A stretch of DNA of 27,871 bases from UBA2428 sp002343545 (GCA_937952285.1 CALFZE010000031.1:1-27871); one strand, 5' to 3'. Shown: positions 14,438 through 24,398, numbered from the stretch's first letter. Notes: generated by a model not told the origin, from the sequence alone. Translations and numbers: made by a program.

Positions 14438-17400
14438 GTGGAAAAAATCCGTAACGAGTATTCGCGCTTCCTCAAGATTCGTCGTCGACCGAGCGACTCG
14501 ATCGTCGAAGAGGACGTCCGCGAAGAGATCTACAGTCTCGAGAGGCTCGAGGCCTACGCCCGGCAACTCGCCGGCGAACTGAGCGTCGAAAGCGGTCGAC
14601 GCCGCGGGCGCCCGCTCCTCCCCGGTATCCGACAGAGCGGTCGCCAGCTCCTGACCGCGTACCGTTCCTTGGCCGAGGCCATTCGGCAGCGCCAGAGCGT
14701 TTCGCCCGCCGCGGAATGGTTCGTCGACAACTTTCACATCGTCGAGGACCAGCTTCGCGATATTCGTCATCACCTTCCGCCCAACTACTACCACGGCCTC
14801 CCGAAACTCGACCGCGGGGAGCTGAAGGGCTTCCCGCGCGTCTACGCCCTGGCCCTCGCGCTGCTGACGCACACGGATTGCCGCCTGGATGCCGAAACGA
14901 TTCGACGTTTCCTGCGCGCCTTCCAGGAAGTTTCGCCATTGACCATCGGCGAGCTTTGGGCCGTCGCGATCAGTCTCCGCATCGGCCTCGTCCAGAACCT
15001 CACGCCCCTCGCTTTGCGCATCGTCCATTCGCGTCGCAAGCGCGAAGAAGCCAACGAGCTCGCCGATCGTCTGCTCGCCCTGGCGGCCCAAGGCAGCTCG
15101 AAGCCGGACGACCTCGTCGCGATGCTGAGCGCCGGCGTCGGCGACCATACGCGCTTCGACCGACCCCAGATCGTGCAGCTCATCCAAAGGCTGCGGGACC
15201 AGGACCCCGACCTCTGGCCCGCCTTCGATTGGCTCGAGACCCAACTCCGCCTGCACAACACGACTTCCCACCGCGTCACCCAACTCGAGCACCACCGCCA
15301 AGCGACCGCGCAAGTGACGGTCGGCAACATCATCTCGAGCATGCGCTTCCTCTCGGCGCTCGACTGGAAGTCGATCTTCGAGGACGTCAGCCTCGTCGAC
15401 CCCATCCTCTCGGACGATCCGAGCCGATCCTATTCGCGGATGGATTTCGCGACGCGCGACGACTACCGCCACGCGATCGAACGCCTGGCCATGGGCTCGG
15501 GCTTCCACGAGCATGACGTCGCCCGCAAGGCGATCGAACGCTCGCGGCAATCCCACTTTACCTACCCCGCGGACGCCCGCCGGGCGCACGTGGGCTTCTA
15601 CTTGGTCGACGAAGGCGTCGGCGACCTGGAGAAACTCATCGGTTACCGGTCCCCACCGGGGGAACGCATCGGACGCTTCGTGCGCCGTCACCCCTCGGCG
15701 AGCTACCTCGGGGGCCTCGCGCTCCTGACCGCGCTGCCGCTCGCGGTCGCGCTCGTCGCTTACGCCCGCGAACAAGACGAGGCCTCGATTCTCGGGTTTC
15801 TCGCGCTCGCGGCTCTCGCGCTGCTTCCCGCGACCGACTTCGCGGTGGCCGCGCTGAACTCGCTCTTCGGCGAGTTTCTCTCGACCCGCCGACTGCCCAA
15901 AATCGATACGGAGAGCGGGATCCCGGGCGACGCCCGCACGATGGTCGTCATCCCCACGCTCTTCACGAGCGAAGCCGGAGTCCGGGAGCTCGCCGGCCGC
16001 TTGGAGGTCCATTACCTCGCGAACCAAGACGATCGGCTGCATTTCGCGCTGATCGGGGACTACGGCGACGGCGCGCAGGAAAAACTTCCCAAGGACGAAG
16101 CTCTCCTCGCCCTCGCCGCTTCGCTCGTGGAAGCGTTGAACGCTCGTTATCCGTCGGAACCTTATCCGCGCTTTCATCTCTTCCATCGCGCGCGGCGGTG
16201 GAACCCTTCCGAAGGCAAATGGATGGGGTGGGAACGCAAACGCGGCAAGCTCGAGGAATTCAACCGCCTCCTGCGGGGCGCGACCGACACCTCCTACGTC
16301 GTCCAAACCGCCCCGGCGACGCTGCTGGGCGAGATCCGCTACGTCATCACCCTGGATTCCGATACCCAGCTGCCCCGTAACGCCGCCCGACGGCTCGTGG
16401 GCACCGCCCTGCATCCCCTGAACCGCCCCGAGTACGACCCCAAGCTCGGCCGCGTCACCCGCGGCCACGCGATCTTCCAGCCCCGCATCAGCGTCGCCCA
16501 CGGCGACGAGCCTCGGACCCGCTTTGCCCGCATTTTCTCGGGTCACATCGGCATCGACCCGTATTCGACCGCCGTCTCGGACGTCTACCAGGACCTCGTC
16601 GGCGAAGGCAGCTTCACCGGCAAGGGCCTCTACGTCGTGGACGAGTTCGAGCTCGCGCTCCGCGACCGGGTTCCCGAAAACCACCTTCTCAGCCACGACC
16701 TCTTCGAGGGAGCGCACGCGCGCTCGGCGCTCGTCAGCGACATCGAGCTCTTCGACGACTATCCCGACGACTTCGGCACCTGGCTCAAACGTCAGCACCG
16801 GTGGATCCGCGGCGATTGGCAGATCGTGGACTGGCTCTTGGATCGCGTACCGGACGTCCGCGGCCAACGCATCGAGAATCCGCTGACGCTCTTCTCGCGT
16901 TGGAAGATCTTCGACAACCTTCGCCGCAGCCTCGCGCCGGCCGCGCAGCTTCTCGCGCTCGTCGCCGCCTGGACGCGGCTTCCCGGCTCGCCCGGCGCAT
17001 GGACGCTGGGCCTCGTGGCCGTCGCGGCCCTTCCCCTTTTCGCGCCGATCGCCTACGCCCTCGTCTTTCGTCGTGGACGGCGTTCCTGGGCGGGCCATTT
17101 GCGCGGTCTCTGGGCGCACGCGACGTTGCACCTTCAGCAATTCCTCGTCGGTCTCGCGCTGTTGCCCGACATCGCCTACGCGGGAGTCGACGCCGTCGTG
17201 CGCACCGCCTACCGACGCCTCGTCTCCAAGCGTAACCTGCTCGAATGGGTCAGCTTCGCGCAGACGCGGCGGGACGCCGCCTCGGCCCCTTGGCGCGAGC
17301 GCCTGGGCGTCGCGCCGATCGTCGCCGCGGCGCTTCCGCTCATCCTCGCCACCCGGCCCGAGGCGATCGGCGTGGCCTTACCTTTCCTCGCGGTATGGCT

Positions 17401-20400
17401 GACGCTTCCTTGGTTGCGCGGTTGGCTCGAAACCCGCCCCAAGACGGGCCCGGCCCCTTTGAACGGGGCTCAGATCGCGGAATATCGCAGCTTCGCGCGT
17501 CGTACCTGGAACTTCTTCGAGAGTTTCGTTACCGCCGACAACCACTACCTCGCGCCCGACAACTTCCAAGAAGATCCCCATCCCGTCGTCGCCCAACGCA
17601 CCTCGCCCACGAACATGGGTCTCCAGCTGCTTTCCGCCGCCGCCGCCTACGATCTCGGGTTCGTCGCGCACCGCGACCTGCTCGAGGGCTGCGAACGCAC
17701 ACTCGAAACCCTCCAGAAACTCCCGCGTTACCGCGGTCACTTCTACAACTGGTACGACACGTCCAAGCTCGAACCCCTGCGCCCGCTTTACGTCTCGACC
17801 GTCGACAGCGGCAATCTCGCGGGCCATCTGCTCGCCTTCAAGCAGTTCGGCCTGGAGCTGGCCAAACGACCCGCGCCGAGTCCCGCGACCCGCGAAGGAC
17901 TGCGGGACACGCTGCGCATCCTCTGCGAGGAAGCCACCGCGCGAGTCGTCCCCACCTCGACCTTAAGCGCGAGCGCCTGCGTTCACTTCATCGAGACCCT
18001 CAAGAAAGCCCGCCTCGCGGCGATCGCACCGGAAGCTTCCTTCACGCAGATCGAGCTCATCCTGGACGACGCCCACGCCATCCTCCACGAGATCGATCCG
18101 AAGGGCGGACTCGCCGAGGGCTTCGGCGAGGTCCGGGCCTGGATCGAGGCCGCGCGAAAAATGGCCCGCGCCTTCGCCCGGGAAGAATCCGATCCCCTCG
18201 ACGTCGGCGAAGCCGCCTCGCGTTGGGAATCCGTCGCGCGCGTTTGCGAGCGTCTGGCCCACGAAATGGATTTCGCCTTTCTCTTCGACCGCGAGCGCAA
18301 GATCTTCACGATCGGCTACAACGTCACGGACGCCCGCCTCGACAACTCTTTCTATGACCTGCTCGCTTCGGAAGCCCGGCTCACGAGTTTCTACGCCATC
18401 GCGAAAGGCGACGTCCCGCTCGAGCACTGGTTCCGTCTCGGCCGGCAGATGGCGCCGGTACCCGGCGGGAGCGCCCTCATTTCCTGGACGGCGACGATGT
18501 TCGAGTACCTCATGCCTTTGCTCGTCATGCGGGTCTACGACGACACCCTGCTGGCGAAAACCTACTCCGGCGTGCTGGCCCGTCAGCGCGAGTACGGCGA
18601 TCAACGCGACGTCCCCTGGGGCATCTCCGAAGCCGGCTACAACGCGCGCGACCTTCAGCTCAACTACCAGTACGGTCCCTTCGGCGTGCCCGGCCTCGGC
18701 CTCAAGCGCGGGCTCAGCGACGATCTCGTCGTCTCGCCCTACTCGACGATGCTCGCGGCCATGGTCGACCCGCACGCGGCGCTCGAGAACTTGCGGCGCC
18801 TGGCCGACATGGGCGTCCTGGGGAGACGCGGATTCTACGAATCGGTCGACTACACCGCCGGACGCCTTCCCCAGAAGCAGACGAGCTTCGTGCTCCGTTC
18901 GTACATGGCCCACCACCAGGGTATGAGCCTCGTCGCGATGGACAACCTGCTAAACGAGAACGTCATGCAAAGGCGCTTCCACGCCGAACCGCTCGTCCGC
19001 TCGACGCAGCTTCTCCTGCAGGAAAAGATCCCGGTCGACGTCGAGCTCACGCGTCCGCGCGCCGAAGAAGTCCATTCGGACGGCTTCCTCGGCGGGAACG
19101 CGCATCCGAGCCCGCGGGTCTACCGCACGCCGAGTCTCGGAAACCCCCGAACGCAGATCCTCTCGAACGGAAGCTACTCCCTCATGGTGAGCTCGGCCGG
19201 CGGCGGTTACTCGCGCTGCGGACGACTCGCGGTGAACCGCTGGCGCGAGGACGCCACCCGCGACCACTGGGGGCAGTTCCTCTACGTCCGCCACCGAGAA
19301 AGCGGCCGCCACTGGTCGGCCACCTTTCAGCCCACGCTCAAGGTCCCGCGAAGCTACGAAGCCATCTTCTCCGAAGAGAAAGTCGAGTTCCGACGCGAAG
19401 ACGACGGCTTCCAGACCCACACCGAGATCCTCGTTTCGCCCGAAGACAACGTCGAGATGCGACGCGTTTCGCTGACGAACAACTCCGACGCCGATGCCGA
19501 GTTCGAACTGACGAGCTACCTTGAAGTCGCGCTCAGTCCCCCGGCCGACGACGCGGCCCATCCCGCGTTCAGCAACCTCTTCGTGCAGACCGAATTTCAC
19601 GCCCGGCAGAACACGCTCCTCGCCACGCGGCGGCGACGCTCCGAGCGCGAAGCCCAGGCCTGGGGCTTCCACGCCGTGGCCGTCGACCTGAGCCGGGCCC
19701 AGGGGAGCTCGAGCGTCGGTAGCGTTCAGTACGAGACGGATCGTTCCCGCTTCCTGGGGCGTGGGCACGATCCCTCGGGTCCGAGCGTTCTCGTCGAAGG
19801 ACGGCCGCTCTCGAATACGACGGGGTCCGTGCTGGATCCGATCTTCTCGATCCGCCAAAGCATTCGCATCGCTCCCAACTCGACCGTTCGGGTGCTCTTC
19901 TCGACCGGCGTGACCGATTCGCGAGCCGAGGCCGTCCGCCTCGCCGACAAGTACCACGATCCTCACATGTTCCTGCGCGCGAACGAACTCGCCTGGACCC
20001 AGTCCCAGGTCCAACTGCGCCACCTCAACGTCAGCTCGGACAAGGCGCACGTCTACCAACGGCTCGCGGGCTCGATCATCTACCCGAATGCCTCGCTGCG
20101 TCCACGCTCGCACGTGCTCGCGCAGAATGCCAAGGCTCAATCGAGCCTGTGGGTCTACGGGATCAGCGGCGACGTTCCCATCGTGCTCACCAGCATACGC
20201 GACGAGAAGGACATGGCGATGGTCCGGGAGCTCCTGCACGCGCACGAGTACCTGCGTCTCAAAGGCCTCGCCTTCGATCTCGTCTTGTTGAACGAACGTA
20301 GCCACAGCTACCTTCAGACGCTCCAGGACGAACTCCATCGCCAGATCCGGATCAGCGGGTCCCAGGGCTGGCTCGACAAGCCGGGCGGCATCTTCTTGCG

Positions 20401-22990
20401 ACGCTCCGACCTTATCCCCGCGGAAGACCTTCTCCTCCTGCAGACCGTCGCGCGCGTACGCCTCGCCGCCGAGCAGGGATCGCTCGAGGAGCAGCTCAAG
20501 CGACGCGAGACCGAGGTCGAGCTCCCGCCGCCGCTGTCTTTGCCCGCCTTCCGACTGCCGAGCGTCGCGCTCGCCGAAGCGAAGGTCCCGCCGACGAATC
20601 CCGGCGACGTCACGCGCGGCCTCAAATTCTTCAACGGCCTGGGCGGTTTTCGGGAGGACGGGCGCGAGTACGTCATCGTGCTCGAAAATGCGCAATGGAC
20701 GCCCGCGCCCTGGATCAACGTCGTCGCGAACTCGCGCGACTTCGGCTTCATCGTTTCCGAATCGGGATCGAGCTACACGTGGTTCGCGAACAGCCGCGAG
20801 AATCGCCTCACCCCGTGGTCGAACGATCCGGTGAGCGATCCTCCCGGCGAAATCATCTACGTGCGCGACGAAGACAGCGGAGCCCTTTGGACGCCGACGC
20901 CCCTGCCGATCCGCCGCCCCGAGCCCTACGTCATCCGCCACGGGGCCGGATACTCGAGCTTCGAATCCCGCATCGCCGGCATCGAGCAGAAGCTCTTGCT
21001 CTTCGTTCCGCGCGAGGACGGCGTCAAGATCGCCCGTCTTACGCTCACGAACCGATCCGCGCAAAAACGAAGGCTCTCCGTGACGAACTACGTCGAGTGG
21101 GTCCTCGGCTTCCAGCGGGGATCGACCGCGCCTTACGTCATCACGGAGGCGACGGATTCCGGTGCGTTGCTCGCGCGCAATCCTTACAACAACGAGTTCG
21201 CGGGTCACGTCGCGTTCGCCGACATCAACCTGAACGACGACCGGAGCTTTACCTGCGATCGCCGCGAGTTCATCGGACGCAACGGCAGCTTGGCCGCCCC
21301 GGCCGGGCTCGCGCGCGAACGGCTCGCGGGACAAAGCGGCGCCGGCCTCGACCCTTGCGCGGCCCTCCAAGCCAAGTTCGATCTCAAACCCGGAGAGTCG
21401 AAGGAAGTCATCGTTCTGCTCGGCCAGGCCGAAACGCGCGAGAAGGCGCTCGAGATCTCGCAACGGTACCGCGACCCGGCCGCCGTCGAAACGGCTTACT
21501 CCGACGTCACGCGAGACTGGCACGAAGTCCTGACCCAAACCCAGATCCGCACCCCCGACGCCGCCATGGACACGATGGTCAACCACTGGCTTCTCTACCA
21601 GACGCTTTCCTGCCGCGTTTGGGCGCGCTCCGCCTTCTACCAATCCGGCGGGGCGTACGGGTTCCGGGATCAGCTCCAAGACGTCATGGCGCTCGTGCAT
21701 TCCCGCCCGGCGATCACGCGCGAGCAGATCCTACGCGCCGCCCGACGGCAGTTTCCCGAAGGTGACGTCCAGCACTGGTGGCATCCGCCGACGGGTCGCG
21801 GCGTGCGGACTCGCTTTTCGGACGACCTGCTTTGGCTGCCCTTCGTATCGGCGCACTACGCGCGTAACACCGGCGACGAGCGCGTGCTCGACGAAGAGAT
21901 CCCCTTCATCTCCGCGCCCGAACTCGCCCCCGGCCAGGACGACGCCTACACGCAGCCCGGCGAAGCCGGCCAGAGCGCGAGCCTCTTCGAGCACTGCGCG
22001 CGGGCCATCGATCGCAGTCTCAAGGTCGGCCGCCACGGTCTGCCGCTCATGGGATCCGGTGACTGGAACGACGGCATGAGCCGCGTCGGCGTTCACGGCC
22101 AGGGCGAAAGCGTCTGGGTCGCGTGGTTCCTCTACTCGACGATCGAGCAGTTCCTGCCCTACTGCGAGAGCCGCGGAGAATCCGCGCGGGTCGCGCGCTA
22201 CCGCAAGCACTTGCTCGACCTTAAAGCGGCGCTCGAGCGACACGGTTGGGACGGGGATTGGTACCGCCGTGCTTTCTTCGACGACGGCACCCCGCTCGGC
22301 TCGACGGTGAACGACGAGTGCCGCATCGACTCGATCGCGCAGTCGTGGTCCGTGCTCTCGGGCGCCGCCGAGCCGCAACGCGCGGCCCGCGCCATGGCCG
22401 CCGTCGACGAGTACCTCGTGCACCGAGGCGACGGGCTCGTCAAACTCTTCGATCCTCCCTTCGACCGGGGTACGACCGATCCGGGCTACATCAAGGGTTA
22501 CCTGCCCGGCGTTCGCGAAAACGGCGGCCAATACACGCACGCGGCCCTCTGGACACTCATGGCCTTCGCCAAACTCGGCGACGGCGATCGCGCCGCCGAG
22601 CTCTACTCGCTGCTCAACCCCGTCAACCATGCCTCCACCCGCGCGGGCCTCTACCGCTACAAAGTGGAGCCCTACGTCGCCGCGGCCGACGTCTACGGGC
22701 TCTCCCCGCACGTCGGGCGCGGCGGTTGGACATGGTACACGGGCTCGGCCAGCTGGATGTACCGCGCCGCCATCGAATCCATCCTCGGCCTCGAACGGCA
22801 GGGCAAGCGGCTCATCCTGCGCCCTCGCATCCCGCACCATTGGCCTTTCTTCGAAATCGACTACCGCGTCGACTCCGTGACCTACCGAATCCGGGTCAAC
22901 AACACCCGCGACGGCAACCCACCAACCCAAACCAGCTTCGAAATCCCCCTCGAGGCCTCCGCCTCCACCGACATTACGCTTAATCTCTAA
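14438..22990 (+). CDS. ndvB: Cyclic beta-1,2-glucan synthase
   Basis: 2850 residues, the size of Sinorhizobium NdvB and Brucella Cgs. Layout: N-terminal helical region; membrane segments near 425-480, 832-877 and 956-996; a GT84 glycosyltransferase with DSDTQLP (DxD at 640-642), GSFTGKG, ENHLLSHDLFEG and QHRWIRGDW (786-794); a glycoamylase-like transglycosylation domain around 1300-1530 (VPWGISEAGYN, Glu1398 the likely acid); then carbohydrate-binding and GH94-like phosphorylase modules ending with GSGDWNDGM (catalytic-type Asp2545). It makes, cyclises and trims periplasmic beta-1,2-glucans used in osmoadaptation and envelope function. The start is GTG (14438), directly after an in-frame TGA, so no upstream choice exists. 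The reading frame is intact; the TAA stop lies in the terminal inverted repeat of the adjacent IS. Confidence 0.94.
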   Translation: MEKIRNEYSRFLKIRRRPSDSIVEEDVREEIYSLERLEAYARQLAGELSVESGRRRGRPLLPGIRQSGRQLLTAYRSLAEAIRQRQSVSPAAEWFVDNFHIVEDQLRDIRHHLPPNYYHGLPKLDRGELKGFPRVYALALALLTHTDCRLDAETIRRFLRAFQEVSPLTIGELWAVAISLRIGLVQNLTPLALRIVHSRRKREEANELADRLLALAAQGSSKPDDLVAMLSAGVGDHTRFDRPQIVQLIQRLRDQDPDLWPAFDWLETQLRLHNTTSHRVTQLEHHRQATAQVTVGNIISSMRFLSALDWKSIFEDVSLVDPILSDDPSRSYSRMDFATRDDYRHAIERLAMGSGFHEHDVARKAIERSRQSHFTYPADARRAHVGFYLVDEGVGDLEKLIGYRSPPGERIGRFVRRHPSASYLGGLALLTALPLAVALVAYAREQDEASILGFLALAALALLPATDFAVAALNSLFGEFLSTRRLPKIDTESGIPGDARTMVVIPTLFTSEAGVRELAGRLEVHYLANQDDRLHFALIGDYGDGAQEKLPKDEALLALAASLVEALNARYPSEPYPRFHLFHRARRWNPSEGKWMGWERKRGKLEEFNRLLRGATDTSYVVQTAPATLLGEIRYVITLDSDTQLPRNAARRLVGTALHPLNRPEYDPKLGRVTRGHAIFQPRISVAHGDEPRTRFARIFSGHIGIDPYSTAVSDVYQDLVGEGSFTGKGLYVVDEFELALRDRVPENHLLSHDLFEGAHARSALVSDIELFDDYPDDFGTWLKRQHRWIRGDWQIVDWLLDRVPDVRGQRIENPLTLFSRWKIFDNLRRSLAPAAQLLALVAAWTRLPGSPGAWTLGLVAVAALPLFAPIAYALVFRRGRRSWAGHLRGLWAHATLHLQQFLVGLALLPDIAYAGVDAVVRTAYRRLVSKRNLLEWVSFAQTRRDAASAPWRERLGVAPIVAAALPLILATRPEAIGVALPFLAVWLTLPWLRGWLETRPKTGPAPLNGAQIAEYRSFARRTWNFFESFVTADNHYLAPDNFQEDPHPVVAQRTSPTNMGLQLLSAAAAYDLGFVAHRDLLEGCERTLETLQKLPRYRGHFYNWYDTSKLEPLRPLYVSTVDSGNLAGHLLAFKQFGLELAKRPAPSPATREGLRDTLRILCEEATARVVPTSTLSASACVHFIETLKKARLAAIAPEASFTQIELILDDAHAILHEIDPKGGLAEGFGEVRAWIEAARKMARAFAREESDPLDVGEAASRWESVARVCERLAHEMDFAFLFDRERKIFTIGYNVTDARLDNSFYDLLASEARLTSFYAIAKGDVPLEHWFRLGRQMAPVPGGSALISWTATMFEYLMPLLVMRVYDDTLLAKTYSGVLARQREYGDQRDVPWGISEAGYNARDLQLNYQYGPFGVPGLGLKRGLSDDLVVSPYSTMLAAMVDPHAALENLRRLADMGVLGRRGFYESVDYTAGRLPQKQTSFVLRSYMAHHQGMSLVAMDNLLNENVMQRRFHAEPLVRSTQLLLQEKIPVDVELTRPRAEEVHSDGFLGGNAHPSPRVYRTPSLGNPRTQILSNGSYSLMVSSAGGGYSRCGRLAVNRWREDATRDHWGQFLYVRHRESGRHWSATFQPTLKVPRSYEAIFSEEKVEFRREDDGFQTHTEILVSPEDNVEMRRVSLTNNSDADAEFELTSYLEVALSPPADDAAHPAFSNLFVQTEFHARQNTLLATRRRRSEREAQAWGFHAVAVDLSRAQGSSSVGSVQYETDRSRFLGRGHDPSGPSVLVEGRPLSNTTGSVLDPIFSIRQSIRIAPNSTVRVLFSTGVTDSRAEAVRLADKYHDPHMFLRANELAWTQSQVQLRHLNVSSDKAHVYQRLAGSIIYPNASLRPRSHVLAQNAKAQSSLWVYGISGDVPIVLTSIRDEKDMAMVRELLHAHEYLRLKGLAFDLVLLNERSHSYLQTLQDELHRQIRISGSQGWLDKPGGIFLRRSDLIPAEDLLLLQTVARVRLAAEQGSLEEQLKRRETEVELPPPLSLPAFRLPSVALAEAKVPPTNPGDVTRGLKFFNGLGGFREDGREYVIVLENAQWTPAPWINVVANSRDFGFIVSESGSSYTWFANSRENRLTPWSNDPVSDPPGEIIYVRDEDSGALWTPTPLPIRRPEPYVIRHGAGYSSFESRIAGIEQKLLLFVPREDGVKIARLTLTNRSAQKRRLSVTNYVEWVLGFQRGSTAPYVITEATDSGALLARNPYNNEFAGHVAFADINLNDDRSFTCDRREFIGRNGSLAAPAGLARERLAGQSGAGLDPCAALQAKFDLKPGESKEVIVLLGQAETREKALEISQRYRDPAAVETAYSDVTRDWHEVLTQTQIRTPDAAMDTMVNHWLLYQTLSCRVWARSAFYQSGGAYGFRDQLQDVMALVHSRPAITREQILRAARRQFPEGDVQHWWHPPTGRGVRTRFSDDLLWLPFVSAHYARNTGDERVLDEEIPFISAPELAPGQDDAYTQPGEAGQSASLFEHCARAIDRSLKVGRHGLPLMGSGDWNDGMSRVGVHGQGESVWVAWFLYSTIEQFLPYCESRGESARVARYRKHLLDLKAALERHGWDGDWYRRAFFDDGTPLGSTVNDECRIDSIAQSWSVLSGAAEPQRAARAMAAVDEYLVHRGDGLVKLFDPPFDRGTTDPGYIKGYLPGVRENGGQYTHAALWTLMAFAKLGDGDRAAELYSLLNPVNHASTRAGLYRYKVEPYVAAADVYGLSPHVGRGGWTWYTGSASWMYRAAIESILGLERQGKRLILRPRIPHHWPFFEIDYRVDSVTYRIRVNNTRDGNPPTQTSFEIPLEASASTDITLNL

Positions 22991-23012
22991 CTGTGCGCCC
23001 GGAAGCGGGGAG
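22988..23012 (+). repeat. IS left terminal inverted repeat
   Basis: Starts TAACTGTGCG and ends AAGCGGGGAG. Matches the reverse complement of 24224-24248 at 22 of 25 positions. The first three bases are also the stop codon of the glucan synthase gene. Confidence 0.8.
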
Positions 23013-23033
23013 CTACCGCCCCCGCTTCCGGGC
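22997..23033. repeat. 14-bp perfect hairpin inside the IS left end
   Basis: GCCCGGAAGCGGGG (22997-23010) and its exact complement (23020-23033) flank a 9-nt loop. One arm is part of the terminal inverted repeat, so the left end carries a second, oppositely oriented copy of the repeat core that the right end lacks. It could serve transposase binding, block read-through from ndvB into the transposase, or act as a terminator, although no T tract follows. Confidence 0.65.
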
Positions 23034-23093
23034 TAGCCATCTCGCATGCTACGGATGGGGAGCTCCTGGTATTAAACTTGCGACGGCGGTCGG

Positions 23094-24191
23094 ATGCTAG
23101 TTCATGAGGAGCGACCTCGGCCCGGCTGTTTGTGCGGTTCAAATCGTTGTGTTTCGAAAGGATATTCGCGTCCCTTGCTTTGTCTCATCGGTGGCACGCG
23201 CCGGAGATACCGATGCCTCGACTGCCAGCGTAGCTTCACCGAGACCCTCGGCCGCATGAACTTTCGCTTCAAGAAGGCAGATCCCGCACTAAGCGCGAAA
23301 ATCCTATCGCTTCACTTTCACGGAACATCCAACCGCGCAATCGCTCGAACCCTGAACGTCAGTGAGCACGCCGTTCGGATCCGTCTTTGGCATCTCGCGA
23401 GGCGCGCTTTGCAATTTCATCACGACGTTACGCGACACCTAAAGATTAAAGAGTCAGTCTGCTACGACGGACTCGAAAACTTCGCCGGATCTCAATACGA
23501 TCCCAATAACATCAATCAGCTGATCGGCCGTGATTCACTTTTTATCTATGACTTCAACTTTTCGAGCCTTAACCGGAAAGGTTATATTTCTCCGTGGCAG
23601 AAAAAGCGACTTGCCGAGCTCGAGAGGGAACACGGACGCTACAATCCAAAGTCCGTGAGAATCGCTACTGCCCGGATTCTCGCCCGAAATTATCGTCGAT
23701 GCGAGACATACGTCATGCGCTTACTGAGCGACCAGCATTTTCACTATCGGCATGCAATTCGGCGTGATTTACGTAGCGTGCCCATCGAACACATTACGAT
23801 TTCTTCAAAAGCCTGTCGAAATTTCCAGAATATTCTCTTCAGCGTAAACCACGCTGACCTGCTTGTCCGACAGCGACTTGCGGCTTTCGCGCGAGAAACT
23901 ATCGCCTTCAGCAAACGCCCTGGACAGATGTGCCAGCGATACGCGCTTTTTCTCGTGCAGAAGAATTATATGCTGCCACAGTTCACGAAGCGCCACGTAA
24001 GACGACCGAAGGCGCACCTCCAGTCGCCGGCCCAGCATCTCGGCCTTACTTCTAGACTATTGAACTTTACCGATATCTTCTCAAAGCGCAGTGAAGAGGC
24101 TTCGCCGGACATGAATCGGGAGTGGCGCAGTTTTCACGCCGGCGAAATTCCTATCGAACATCGCCGGCATCACTTGTTTAGACGAACTTAG
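23094..24191 (+). CDS. DDE-type transposase with N-terminal zinc ribbon
   Basis: 365 residues. Residues 12-44 hold a zinc ribbon (CLCGS...RYRCLDCQRSF), about 64-105 a helix-turn-helix (NRAIARTLNVSEHAVRIRLWHLARRA), followed by an RNase-H-like core with Asp125 (CYDGLENF), Asp213 (LLSDQHF) and a late acidic residue, probably Glu268 (ARETIAFSK). The C-terminal SPAQHLGLT block is typical of DDE transposases. I cannot place it in a named IS family; IS1-like or unclassified groups with zinc-ribbon N-termini are closest. Codon use is much less GC-biased than the neighbours, indicating recent acquisition. A TTCCGG / TGCTAC pair upstream (23026-23052) may be its promoter. Confidence 0.8.
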   Translation: MLVHEERPRPGCLCGSNRCVSKGYSRPLLCLIGGTRRRYRCLDCQRSFTETLGRMNFRFKKADPALSAKILSLHFHGTSNRAIARTLNVSEHAVRIRLWHLARRALQFHHDVTRHLKIKESVCYDGLENFAGSQYDPNNINQLIGRDSLFIYDFNFSSLNRKGYISPWQKKRLAELEREHGRYNPKSVRIATARILARNYRRCETYVMRLLSDQHFHYRHAIRRDLRSVPIEHITISSKACRNFQNILFSVNHADLLVRQRLAAFARETIAFSKRPGQMCQRYALFLVQKNYMLPQFTKRHVRRPKAHLQSPAQHLGLTSRLLNFTDIFSKRSEEASPDMNREWRSFHAGEIPIEHRRHHLFRRT

Positions 24192-24223
24192 AGCCGATCC
24201 GTCGAGGCCCTGGAAAATGTATA

Positions 24224-24248
24224 GTCCCCGCTTCCCGTCGCACAGTTA
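24224..24248 (-). repeat. IS right terminal inverted repeat
   Basis: Read on the minus strand it starts TAACTGTGCG and continues with GGGAAGCGGGG, mirroring the left end with three mismatches. The next base (24249) begins the stop codon of the flanking minus-strand gene. Confidence 0.8.
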
Positions 24249-24386
24249 CTAGCGGCCGGCGAAGAAGAAGAACCAGACGAGCACCACGACGCCCAGCGGG
24301 GCGCCTAGTATCCAGAGAAGGAACGGCTGCCAGACGCTGCCGCGCTTGGGGTTCGAAAGGTGATAGGCGGGACGAAGCTTTTGCAT
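24249..24386 (-). CDS. Small membrane protein, 45 residues
   Basis: A short polar N-terminus (MQKLRPAYHLSNPKRGSVW) is followed by one strongly hydrophobic helix (PFLLWILGAPLGVVVLVWFFFF) and ends AGR. GAAGGA lies eight bases before the ATG, good support for a gene this short. It is the last gene of the minus-strand envelope/stress set, 12 nt after the DUF3309 gene, and its stop codon touches the IS right end. No known family recognised; probably an inner-membrane peptide. Confidence 0.6.
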   Translation of the reverse strand: MQKLRPAYHLSNPKRGSVWQPFLLWILGAPLGVVVLVWFFFFAGR

Positions 24387-24398
24387 GACGTTTTTCCT

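Larger units (their letters stand above)
22988..24248 (+). mobile_element. Insertion sequence, about 1.26 kb, single transposase
   Basis: Bounded by near-perfect 25-bp inverted repeats (22 of 25 matches) and holding one transposase gene of visibly lower GC and different codon use than the flanks. The repeats end in TA...TA, which could be a 2-bp target duplication; no longer direct repeat is seen. It sits exactly between two convergent genes: its left edge contains the ndvB stop and its right edge abuts the stop of the 45-aa gene. The transposase frame is intact, so the element may still be active. Confidence 0.8.

Noticed and set aside
14144..21700. Very long minus-strand open frames antisense to ndvB (998 and 916 codons)
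   Set aside because: High-GC shadow frames of the glucan synthase; composition is Arg/Glu/Val/Ala-rich without domains.
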